From assembly GCF_020080835.1 (NCBI RefSeq), contig NC_058159.1:26818474-26882473 (forward strand): 64,000 nt of DNA. Direction: 5' to 3'. Below are positions 32,568 through 43,700 of this stretch, in pieces (the stretch's first letter is position 1; the number at the start of each line of letters is the position of its first letter). The notes under the pieces were generated by a model. The model was not told where the DNA came from. It ran no database searches and was given only the letters and a program-made list of their open reading frames with translations. The position numbers were made by a program, and so were the translations under genes. This stretch comes from Cotesia glomerata (taxonomy: Eukaryota; Arthropoda; Insecta; Hymenoptera; Braconidae).

Positions 32568-35500
32568 TCAAGTAATATTTTTTAATAAATCAAAATTAAT
32601 CTGCCTTTTCATTAACTTGATAAATCTTTTAGCAATACGAGAATTTTTTTTAAAAGCCTGCATATATTCATACCAAATGATAAATTGTAACTCTGTGAAC
32701 TTGAACAAAAAATGACAACCTTCAACTTTTAAAGAATCATTGCAAGTTTTGAGGAGAGGCTTGATAGATGTTTTTTTTATACTAAGAAAAATCTTGAAGA
32801 ATAATCTTCTGTCTAATTTTTTTATGTCAAACATGTTGAACAGGAGTAGGAAACATCTTTCTGCCGACATCTTGGCAGCGGCTCGAATAGTTTTAATGAT
32901 AGTTTTTTTGGAGATTATCCGCGGATCCAGGACAAATGTGTATAACTTCAGCAACCCCATGAATTTTGAAATTCGGCGGATGAATAAGCTGAAAATATAA
33001 TTAGATCGTTTATTTATTTATAATAAATTTTACGGAAATAAATTAAACTATGAACTTACTTCAATAATTTATATCCAGTTTCTTTGTTCATTTTCAAGCT
33101 GTATCTTACTGGGACACCAGAGTAATCTGGTCTCACCTCCATAGTCTTAATATTGTAGCAAAATCCGAGGTAACTAAATTCCTCTTTATCAACTGAATCT
33201 AAATTTGATAGACTCTTCTCAATTTTAAAGTTACAATTATAACTCTGGATCCCAGTTTGAGTCATTTTCCAAAACCTGTTTGTATTAAATTACCAATAGT
33301 TAATTAATCAATCGACTAAAAGATAAAAAAAATAGGAAATAATTATATTGATGTCATAAAAGATTTATGTATTTATGATGACTGAAGAAGGAGTAATAAA
33401 CTCCGAAACGTTGCGAAAAATAAAAATCTAGTATTAACTTATTTCATGATCCTTGGTCCTCGGATTACAATACATCAATTTAATTCAATGTCAGGATCGG
33501 AATAATTTTAAAATTATGGAAATAATTATAATTGATACAGGCAACTTACTTCTCTGCTGCTTCTCTGTTATCAGTCAAATATAGAAAATCATCAACGTAG
33601 CGATACAAACTTCCCAAATTCTTAAATTTTTGTAACTCTTGAACCTCCATATCGTTGTAGTAAATTTCGCTTAGTACAGCAGACAGCGGTAGACCCTGGC
33701 CAATTCCTTGTTTTAATTTGAAATATTTACTCCTCAGTCGAACCTGCAGAAATAATGCCATTAAAGTTAGCAGTCACTTGATCATTTTTTTATTTTTTTT
33801 AACAAACGAATTTGTTCTAAAAATTATTTAAAAAAAATTGAATTTTTTATTTTTATTGTAATAATTTATTTCTTAAAAAAATTGTTTAAATTATCAAAAA
33901 TCTGCTAAATTAATTTTCATGTAGAAATATTTATCATGAAGCATAATTATTTTTTTTTAATTTGTTCCAAAAAATTATTTTATAAAAAATTGCATTTTTT
34001 ATTTTTTTCAATTTTTACATGCCAATTTTTTTGTCTAATTTTTTTTGCAATAATTTATTTCTTAAAAAAATTGTTTAAATTATCAAAAATCTACTAAATT
34101 AATTTTCATACAGAAATATTTATCATGAAACATAATTATTGTTATTAAAATTTGTTCCAAAAAATTGCATTTTTTATTTTTTTTTAATTTCTACATGTCA
34201 ATATTTTTGCAATAATTTATTTCTTAAAAAAATTGTTAAAATTATTAAAAATCTAAATTAATTTTCATGCAGAAATATTAATCAAAAAGCATCATTATTG
34301 TTTTTTATCATTTAAATAATGACTACTAACCAATTTGTTTAAAACTTCATCCTTGATAAATTGTTTAATCTCTTCTCTACTGACAATCGTAGTATATTTA
34401 TTTGGCGGATTTATAGGGCAGTATAGAGAACTTGAAGGTAGTAAAGGTGGAAAATAATCAAGACCTAGACATTCATACTCCACAAAATCTGTCAACGTCT
34501 CTCTTGTTGGCCTTAGCAGTGCAATCGGTTTACTTGTCAATACTTCTGGTAAATTATCGTCTAACAATTTTCCTGCAACTTCTAGCAGTTTATTTTGAAT
34601 TATGGAACCATAAGCATCCTTAATATCACAGCAGACAAACCAAAGTGGTTTATCGCCATTAACTTGGCGAAAATTACATATTTCTTCCCAGATTCTTTGA
34701 GTAATGTGTGGTTTTTGAGGTGGGTTGGTAGACAAATACAATCGTTTCAGAATATTCTGAAATATTTTAGATTGTTTCTTTTGGCTTTCATCAGTTCTAT
34801 AAAGTAATAAAATAAAAATAATTATATTATTGAATAAATAAATAAATTGTCTATTAATTCTATCACCTTTTCACTAGCACTGGACGTAACCCAGACTTTT
34901 TAGCGTAGAATCTCAGTTTAGGAACTAGTGACCCATCTATTGTTTTGGCTTCATCGTTTGGTATCGGCTCATAGACATTTTCACGTGTTTTGTTGAGCAT
35001 ATGCTGATGAATTGTTCCTCTTTTAATCCAGCGATGGATGATAATTTTTTCGTAGTTTGCTGCTTGAGGCTTTTCACAATATAAGTACGAGTAAATTATG
35101 TGCCAAATAAATTTGTCGAAAAACCAATATAAAACTTGAGCTAACAGGTACATTTTATTGGATTTAAGAGACACTTTATCCAGCCAATTTATTGAATCGA
35201 TCTAAAATAAGTAATATATTAATAATAATCATCAAAATAATATATATTTATTTTGATTATTATTATCTTTATTATTAAGAGAATAAGCAAAATTTTGTAG
35301 CTAGTGTATTTATATGATAAAATGGGTTTTTATAGTAAAATTTCGTATCATTGGAAAAGTCTTGACCTGGAGTTGTGCCTTTTCAAGGTTTCATCATTCT
35401 CACCAATAGTCAATTTATGATGATAAGTATTTGGACTGCATTCGAAAATGCTCGATCTCTAGATACATAATTAAGAAATTACCTTGTATCTTGTGAACTA

Positions 35501-38306
35501 TTAACATTTTTAAAGATATAAGCTTATCCCGATATTACACTCATTAAGACCTTTCATTTGAGTACCCACATCATTTTTTCATATATTTATATATATGTAT
35601 ATATGAAAAATATATCAAAATGCATGTAGATACTCAAATGAAAGCTCTTGATGAGTGTAACATCGGGATGAGCTTATATCTTTAAAAATGACAATAATTA
35701 AGAACTGGCATTGCTATCTTGTTAACTATTGACATTTTTAAAGATATAAGCTCACCCCGACATTACACTCATCGAGACCTTTCATTTGAGTACCCACATC
35801 AATTTTTCATATATTTATATATATTATATATATGTATATATGATAAATATATCAAAATGCATGTGGGTACTCAAATGAAAGCTTTTAATGAGTGCAACAT
35901 CGGGATGAGTTTATATCTTTAAAAATGTCAATCGTTAAGAAAGTACAGTGCAATAATTAAAAAACGACCTTATATCTTGTGAACTATTGACATTTTTAAA
36001 GATATAAGCTCACCCCGACATTACACTCATTGAGACCTTTCATTTGAGTACCCAAATCAATTTTTCATATATTTATACATATTATATATATGTATATATG
36101 AAAAATATATGAAAATGCATGTGGGTACTCAAATGAAAGCTCTTGATGAGTGTAGCATCGGGATGAGCTTATATCTTTAAAAACATCAATAGTTAAAGAA
36201 GTACAATGCAATTTAACAAAAGTCATTAATTTAATGAAGCAAAATTTTATTTATTTATAGTTCAAAAGTCACGGCAGTCACATAGTAACTGTAAGGCTGC
36301 TAGTTATTATTATGTCTTTATTCATCGGCCATGAAGTCGAAACTTTTTACCACCGTCCATACAAAAATAATACAAAGTATAGTATTTTATGAAAACAATG
36401 AAATTAACGGTAATAAAAAAATAAAAATTCAAAATTAAAGTCCAGATTAAATGAAATTACTTCAATCGACGTATATATTCTCAATTACTTACGTCCATAC
36501 TCAGTAGCAGTTTTTCGAGGGTAAACTCTTCGCTTCCTGATTCCAAGTACTGTCTAAGTGTTCGTTTTATTTTGGCATTATTTGTTTTGCTGCCAAAAAG
36601 CTGATTAGGTACAATGTGATATAATATTTTAGAGAAAAACTCATAAACTTGCTTTTGAGATAGCTGTCCTTCAAGAAGATATTTATCTTGAGAAAATCTG
36701 TCCAAAAAAATATTATACCGGAACTGCCTACTTTTCTTTGCGAACATGAGCATAATTGATGATAAATGTAAATGACAGCTCTTATACTCAGGTGATTTTT
36801 TGTTTAATATATTTAGAAAACCTCGATCTTCTTTCAAAATCAACGTAGCTGCTTTGTGCTCATGACATTTCATTCCATTTAAATTTTGCGTGATAATTTT
36901 TTTAGTTTTAAAATCGAATGCAAACTTTGATATAGACCGAGGATGTGAGACTTCTCCCTTGCTGGTACTTGAAGCAGATGCTTGGCCTGATTCAGGTTTT
37001 CCACTTATAATGTCTATCGAACGCCTGAAATTAGCTTGAAACAAAAAATTATCCTCCTTACTCAAATTACAATAAATAAATTTCGCAAAATGTAATCAAG
37101 AGATTTTATTTTTCAAGACTTACCATAAAGATGTAAATTGTCAACTTGATCCTTATCATGTTTCTTAGGGGCATAGAGTTTAATTTTATTTTTTTTTCTG
37201 ACTTTGTCGTTTTTTATTTTTACTGAAGGTAACTTAAAGTTCCACTCATTTTTCGAAAAATTTTCTGCTAAAGAATAAGACCCAAATATATCTTCTTTCA
37301 GAATGACTTTTTTTGTAACCAAAAAACTGTGATGAAAAAAATTTATTAATGGTTTTATTAAATTTTTATTTGGATGAAAAATGACAGATATTGAAAATAG
37401 TAGGCACTAGTTGAAAAATAATTAAATACATAAACGTCAAGTGTCAAACTCTGCTAGTTTCAATGCCATACAGTTAGTTAACTTTTACTCCAAATAAGAA
37501 ATGGACATTTAAATCTCATTAAATTTAATCATAAATTATTACCAAATATACTTTTTAAATTTATAATATTGTTAAGCTTAATTCATTTCTATATCACTAT
37601 AGTTTTGTTTGTTATATACCTACACATGTTAATTTTATGTATAAATTGTATTATTTTGTAAATCTTCAGTTCCACAAGAATTATTGTATTCTATACCTTG
37701 CCATTTGGCCTGGGCCTTGGCATTTATTATTAATAAATAAATAAAAAATAAATACATCATGATGAAATGAAAATTAATTTAGCAGATATTTAATAATTTT
37801 TAGAACTTTTGTTTACAAATAAATTATGGCAAAAAAAAATGAAAATTAATTTAGCCGACATTTAAAAATTTTTAGAATTTTTTTTATTGAAAAATGATTA
37901 CAAAAAAATAAAAAAAAAAATGTTCACTTGTAAAAAACTTTAAAAACTGTAAGTGCAATTTTTAAAAAATATTTTTTTGTTCTAATTTAATTATTAAAAA
38001 AAAATCAAAAAATTAAAATTGTCGGTTAACTTTAGTATTATCAAAAAAAATAAGAAAAAAAACAAAAATTGAGATGTAGACATTTAAAAATATTAAAAAT
38101 GAAAATTTTTAAAAATAATTTTTTAGAATTAATTTAATTGTTAAATAAAATTAAAAATTTGTCAAGTGACAGCTAACTTTAATGTCATCGTGATGAATCA
38201 ATGTTTTATAATTTTATAAAATAAAAATATTTGCTTACTTAACCACATCAGGACCGTGCCGTTTTCTAATCTCAACAAAATTTGAATTCTCTGAAGTGTC
38301 ATTCAT
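32568..38306 (-). CDS. TERT: Telomerase reverse transcriptase, eight exons
   Basis: TERT copies the telomerase RNA template onto chromosome ends. Minus-strand exons are 38306-38239, 37326-37124, 37034-36493, 35201-34867, 34796-34331, 33743-33550, 33275-33060 and 32988-32568, all in phase, giving 814 residues. The RNA-binding domain shows the CP/QFP-like IVPNQLFGSKTNNAKIKRTL and a T motif (YLLAQVLYWFFDKFIWHIIY). Motif 1 is KLRFYAKKSGLRPVLVKR, motif A CCDIKDAYGSI (Asp about 440), motif B' KQGIGQGLPLSAVLSEIYYN, motif C YRYVDDFLYLT (Asp-Asp about 589-590) and the E-like FSYLGFCYN. All three catalytic aspartates are present. A recognisable TEN domain is not seen; the protein starts MNDTSENSNFVEIRKRHGPD. 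The exon 3 acceptor (GTTTCAAG) was chosen because it alone keeps frame with a good pyrimidine tract. Identity is very secure; the N-terminal exons are less so. Confidence 0.93.
33382..33409 (+). ncRNA. Hammerhead-ribozyme-like core (Penelope-type remnant?)
   Basis: In the intron between TERT exons 6 and 7, the + strand reads CTGAAGA, then a GGAG/CTCC stem with loop TAATAAA, then GAAAC. This matches the CUGANGA - stem II - GAAA core of hammerhead ribozymes, which are known in Penelope-like retroelements. I do not find a clean stem III with a UH cleavage site after it, so it may be a degenerate remnant or a chance match. Confidence 0.3.
33765..34290. repeat. Compound A/T-rich repeats beside TERT exon 6
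   Basis: It starts with CATTAAAGTTAGCAGTCACT and carries three partly repeated blocks with TAAATTAATTTTCATGTAGA / CATGCAGA phrases. It is the A/T-rich GCAGTCACT family. Its left border is only about 20 nt from the acceptor of TERT exon 6. Confidence 0.55.
35266..36303 (+). mobile_element. Non-autonomous Helitron-like element, copy 4
   Basis: Its 5' end is TCTTTATTATTAAGAGAATA after host A. Its 3' end has GCAGTCACATAGTAACTGTAAG then GCTGCTAG before host T. It holds three palindromic units with TATATATGTATATATGA centres. It lies in the TERT intron between exons 3 and 4. Confidence 0.83.
37770..38190. repeat. A/T-rich repeats in TERT intron 1
   Basis: Two A/T-rich family members lie side by side. 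One is flanked by TTTAGCCGACATTTAAAAAT and TTGTCGGTTAACTTTAGTAT (37838-38040). The other ends with TGTCAAGTGACAGCTAACTT near 38185. No coding content. Confidence 0.5.
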
Positions 38307-40192
38307 TTTTTTTTTTTATTTAATCAAAAAATTAATCATAATCCTTCTATCAATTCTTGTACATGTTTAGTTTTTTTTTTTTTATTCCACCGGCCGGTTG
38401 ATTTGAAGAATTATATTACATCAGCTGATTATGAATAGAATGATTTCGCTGGAATTTTAGTTAAAAAAAGATTAATAAATATAATTAACACAAATTACGA
38501 TTAATAAGATTTTTACATCATTTATTAGCAATTGTATAATAATATGAATTTTAATTAATACTTACTATTTAATCAAAAAGTAAACAAGATGAATAACGGT
38601 CAGATTTCCATATTATTCTGTAAAAGAAAAGAATTCTAAAGTTCTTAATTATGGCTTCTGGCGCTTCTATCTTCTTCTTATGAAAATAGCAATTTCAATT
38701 GCGCGCTTTTATTTTAGCCAATAAAAAATCGGGATTTATATTCTTTCGATAGTTCGATTTATATCGATAATTTCGAGACTAACTTCACTTTGATTTTGAA
38801 ATTTTTTAATAAGTTTCTCAAATTTCAATCAATCCAATTTGGGGCTATACAACATATTATAAATGAATTGAATTAATTATACATAAAGCATAAAAAACAA
38901 AAAGCAAAATATATTTTTTAAAATTCAATTTTCCGCGCGGAAGCTAAAAGATGGTTTGTCGGTTGGTAAGCAGATTCTTCTCACTCTCCGAGGAGCTCAG
39001 ACGTATAACTGCTGCATCCTCATTCAATTATGTTATTTTTTAATGTTTTAATCAATTATTACCTTCAATTCGTTATTATATCTTTAAATACAGTAACTAA
39101 CAATCGAAATACGTCATAATTACGTTAAATCAACAAAATAATTGTCAGTATGAACAAATTTTTTGCTCGCGCCAAAAAGCCGCGAAAGTTCCATGTCAAA
39201 ATCGGACGTATTAAAAAATATTAAATTATTTATTGACAAGTAATCAAATAATAGTTGTTTTATTTAATATTTTTTTTTTATAATTAAGTGTATTGTAATT
39301 AGTGATACTTGTGGTAATTAGTGTGTGTTTAGCAGAAAATATCCAAAAATTTGACAGGCGCCATTTGCTGCAATTTATTTTTAGTCTTCCGCTGAGGTAA
39401 TTATTGCTATCAATTTTTTTAATAATACCAATTTTTTAATGAAAATTAAGTGAGCCGACATCTAAAAATTTTTAGAATTTATTTTCATTGAAAAAATCAT
39501 TACAGAAAAATAAAAAAAAATTTCATTTGTAAAAAACTTGAAAAACTATAAGTGCAATTTCTAAAAAATATTTTTTAGTTCTAATTTAATAAATGAAAAA
39601 TAATCAAAAAATAAAAAACATCGGCTAACTTTAGTAACATAATTTTTTATTATATTTCACTTGTCTAATTATTTATTTAATTGTTTCAGAATTATCAGTA
39701 AGGTGCAAACGCCATCTGGATGATTCTCGGCGTGGTGAGAAATGCATGAAATTATTTATTATTTATTTGTCTTCTTTTAATTTTATTTATTCACTTTTCT
39801 TACAATTTTTGATATAAAATAATTTTTTCATACCAAAATTTTATATTTTTTATCAAAGCATTAAATGAAAATTCCCAGAATTACAAGTAACGCTATCTCT
39901 TGATATTTTCATAAACTTCAACATCAATTTCTCTTTCACTAAAAAATATCTCAAAACATTACCTCATAGGTTATAAAACAATATTTTTTTTATTTATAAA
40001 AATTTTGTGTTTCTAAATAATTATTTTTTAATATATGAGTGTGGTTATTTTTATTATTTGTGACGTTTAATTATTTAACCACAGTAAGTACAAAATTACT
40101 TATCTTCATTATTGTCATAAAGAACAGTTTTTTATTTATCTAAAACTATTATTTATTTAAAAATAAATAAACTTTACAGACTAAACGAATAG
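38307..40192. promoter_or_regulatory. TERT / IMMP2L divergent promoter region
   Basis: This 1.9 kb gap separates two divergently transcribed genes. The part around 38630-39180 is less A/T-rich, with CGCGCGG at 38933 and a donor-like GGTTG|GTAAGC near 38967. Another donor (CGCTGAG|GTAATT) is at 39396, and an acceptor (CTTTACAG) ends 13 nt before the IMMP2L start. This suggests untranslated first exons for IMMP2L. An A/T-rich repeat lies at about 39440-39650. Confidence 0.5.
39440..39650. repeat. A/T-rich repeat, 'GCCGACATCTAAAAATTT' variant
   Basis: The ends ATTAAGTGAGCCGACATCTA and CATCGGCTAACTTTAGTAAC are imperfect inverted repeats. It belongs with 17389 and 37838 and lies in the probable 5' UTR intron of IMMP2L. 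Confidence 0.5.
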
Positions 40193-40708
40193 ATGGGCCT
40201 ATCACCCATCGTGCGTAACATCCTAATAGGAATTCCTATCGGAGTGACGTTTGTCTACAACGTCGGGACTATCGCACGTGTTGATGGAGTCTCTATGCAG
40301 CCAACGTTAAACCCTGACTCAAAAACAACCGACTACGTATTTTTAAGCCGCTGGAAGATCCGTAACAACGATTTCAACCGCGGTGACATTATATCCTTCG
40401 TGTCACCCAAGCATCCCGACCAGACGTTGATAAAGCGCGTGATAGGCCTGGAAGGTGATGAAATTAACACAATTGAATACAAGTTTCCGTACGTGAGAGT
40501 ACCGAAAGGTCATTGCTGGGTTGAAGGCGATCATACGGGCTATAGTGTTGATTCAAATACATTTGGTCCCATTTCTTTGGCTCTAGTGACTGCTCGAGCG
40601 AGCTGCATCGTCTGGCCGCCTAGTAGGTGGCAGATGCTCACTCCAGATTTGCCAAAACACCGTATTCCTGTAAAGCTGGTAGATCATCACCAAGTAATTA
40701 GTAATTAG
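40193..40708 (+). CDS. IMMP2L: Mitochondrial inner membrane protease subunit 2, intronless coding region
   Basis: This S26-family signal peptidase of the mitochondrial inner membrane trims presequences of intermembrane-space proteins. The 171-residue product (human 175) has an N-terminal hydrophobic segment (about 10-25), the box with nucleophilic Ser34 (ARVDGVSMQPTLNP), the general-base Lys81 box (QTLIKRVIGLEGD) and the C-terminal box GHCWVEGDHTGYSVDSNTFG followed by WPPSRW. The last features match subunit 2 better than subunit 1. The whole coding region is in one exon after a 5' acceptor that ends 13 nt upstream. Its stop codon is only 15 nt before the ITFG2 start codon, and there is no room for a normal poly(A) site and promoter between them. 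Codon use is more GC-rich than the neighbouring genes, which fits a short conserved exon. Confidence 0.95.
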   Translation: MGLSPIVRNILIGIPIGVTFVYNVGTIARVDGVSMQPTLNPDSKTTDYVFLSRWKIRNNDFNRGDIISFVSPKHPDQTLIKRVIGLEGDEINTIEYKFPYVRVPKGHCWVEGDHTGYSVDSNTFGPISLALVTARASCIVWPPSRWQMLTPDLPKHRIPVKLVDHHQVISN

Positions 40709-40723
40709 ATATATAATTGAGCG

Positions 40724-43700
40724 ATGAGGGCTGTTAATTTTGTTCAGAGACTGCAGTGGGATATTAATGGCAATGTTCTGACTCATGGAATTGTCATTGG
40801 TGACGTTGACAATGATGGAGACAATGAATTAGTCGTTGGTACTTCAGAAGGAGATCTCTACATTTTTAAAGTAATTTTATATATTATTTTATTTTTATTA
40901 TTGTTATTATTTTATTATTTATTTATTTATTAATCAACATAAACCTACCGACAATATACATCAATAGAAATTATTTAAAATTAAATAACATTAATTAATT
41001 AATTTAAATAAATATAAAAAATTTTTATTAAAAATAACATTAATTAATTAAAAAAAAAAAAAAAATTTATTAGAATTTAATTAAAGAAAAAAAAAAACGA
41101 GAAAAAGTCTGTGTAATTTCTACGTAAATGAGTAATTGTTGTTTAACATTTGATATAAATGCACTGAATATGCCACCGTGAAATTCCATTTCGCCATTTA
41201 GATTGTTCACAAGGTTTACTATTCTGTTATGTGGTCCATTCACCACATAACTTTTTGTTGACTTAATTGTTTTCAGGAATCTTTTACGCCTCAACATTAT
41301 ATAAAATTTAATTTTACAGGGAACTGAAGTCTGGCATAAGACAACTGGACTAGGATTGATATCCTGCGTCGCTATAGGTGATATTTTTAATTATGGACGA
41401 AATGCATTGGTTGTAGTATGTGGCGATGGTTGGGTTCACATTTATTACAGTCCACGGTCAGTTAATCCCAGTATAAATTCTACTTATTCACAAGTCATTA
41501 ATAAAGAGTTTTTAGATAAAATGGGTGAGTAATAAGTAATAAAAATGTACTTTAAAATTCAGCTCCATATAATAGGTATTGACAGTACTTATTTTTTATG
41601 AGAATTAATTTAGCAGATATTTAATCATTTTTAACAGATAAATTATGGCAAAAAAAAAAAAAAAAATTGACATGTAAAAATTAAAAAAAAATAAAAAATG
41701 CAATTTTTAAAAAATAATATTTTGTCAAAAATTCTTATATTAAATAAAATAAAAAAATTATCAAGTCTGCTAATTTTAATATCATTTATTTTTTAGGTGG
41801 AATTAATTTTGACCACTTTTCAAGTTCCACGGAGTCGGATCAACTGTCTAGTAAAATGGAGTGTGTACATTTACAGAGAATTCCTACAAATACAAAATTT
41901 ATTCTGATCGCAGATGTAGACCGTGATGGTGCTAATGAAATGATTCTCGGATTAACAGATCGTGTTGTTAGGTCTTACAGATGGTCGAGTAACGCCGATT
42001 TAGGTACTGGTAAACTTATTGGATTAAATAAATGGGAGTGTGCTAATCAAATTGGCACTGTAACACTCCAGGTAATTTTTTTTACTTAAAATTTTTTTAA
42101 TTTATTTTGCATGCCTTAAGCGTGAGCGTAGGTATGCTCTACTCTCACCTAAAAATCAAGATCCTGTGTTTCGTCACAATTTTTATACTGTACTAGTTGT
42201 TACTGACCCGTTTCGCTGAGCACTTTATAGAATTGCATTTTTAGATTTAGTCTTGAAATTTAATTGGAGATTGGAAATTTAATTGATTTGCACAGATTCT
42301 AAATGAGCATTAAAAATTTTAGTTAGAGTCATTGCAAGTCTCATAAGTGAAGTTGAAATCTGTTTAGCTTCAAGTGCGAAGAAATTTTCTGTTATCTAAA
42401 ATTTTCTCAGTGACATCAATTTTTTATAGAAAATAAATTTAACACGTTTTTTACGAATTCTATTTAGATAAATAGCCAAATTTATTTTTCACATATCTAG
42501 TGTTTGGAAAATGCATTCATTTTAATCTGTAGTGTTTGTAGTTTTGACGTCAACTTTAGTCAAAGGAACCCTATTTTGCTTATAAATATATATATATAGA
42601 TTATATTAAAAATTTTTTTTAATTTTCAGCATATGAGTGACGGCACTCCGACATTACTAGTAGCTCAACCAGGAGGTACATTTATGCGTATAAAATGTAA
42701 CCGAGATGACTGCGAACTAAGAGATGATGATTCCAAGAGCGAAGCAGCTGCAAGTTGCGTTGATTATCAAACTCTGGGAATCTCCAGAATGCGAAACCCG
42801 AATATCTCAACTGCCATTATCGGAAACTTGGAACCTGGTACCACAAAATATCTAGTCTCCGATGAATCACCACCAAAATTCGTGCCAAAAGACACTAGTG
42901 TTAAGCATACATTTGAAAGTTCAACAAAAGAGAAGAAGGAATTCAAAACAGGATCCCTTGAATTCAAACGTAACTACTCGCAGCTAGACACTCGGAAGCG
43001 AAGCTTAGACGAGGGTGTAGGCAAAAGAGATAACATTATTCGCGAGCCCACAAGAGTTGACGAAGGAAGTTCTGATGTTGATCAAGTCGATGGCAATGTA
43101 CTTGGTGGGAACATTATCCTAGGAGACTTTGAAAGCAATTCGCCTAAAAAATCCGTCTTACCAACGTATGATGATTTCTCACATACCAAACTCAGTTCTG
43201 ATGAATCAACGCAAGAAGCCGTCGATGTTAATGTTAATTCAAATGATAAAGTTATTATTAATAGCAAACCCTATGCGCTAGCCACTCTCGATGGTACAAT
43301 TATGCTTGTTAAAGATGAAATTATTTTATGGTAATTAATCAATGTCTTAATTTATATAAAATTATTTCCTGTGTGTGTTTCTAAACCATTAATTTGTATT
43401 TTTATTTTTAATTGCAGGGCGATGCAAGTAGATCATTTGATATTCGCGTTATCGCGATTAGACGTAACGGGCGATGGTTCTGATAAAATAGTAGTGTGTG
43501 CTTGGGACGGACTCACTTATTTCCTCGATCAGGAGTGCAATTCCGTACGGTTTCAATTTGAAGAACCCGTGAGAGCTTTCTGCGCTGGAAATTACAGTTT
43601 GAGTGCCGGCACATCAACACCCAGCGTTGTTTACGCAACTTTTACTAATAAGGTAAAAAAAAAAATATGTATGTTTACCCAGAGTACACAGGTAAGAAGT

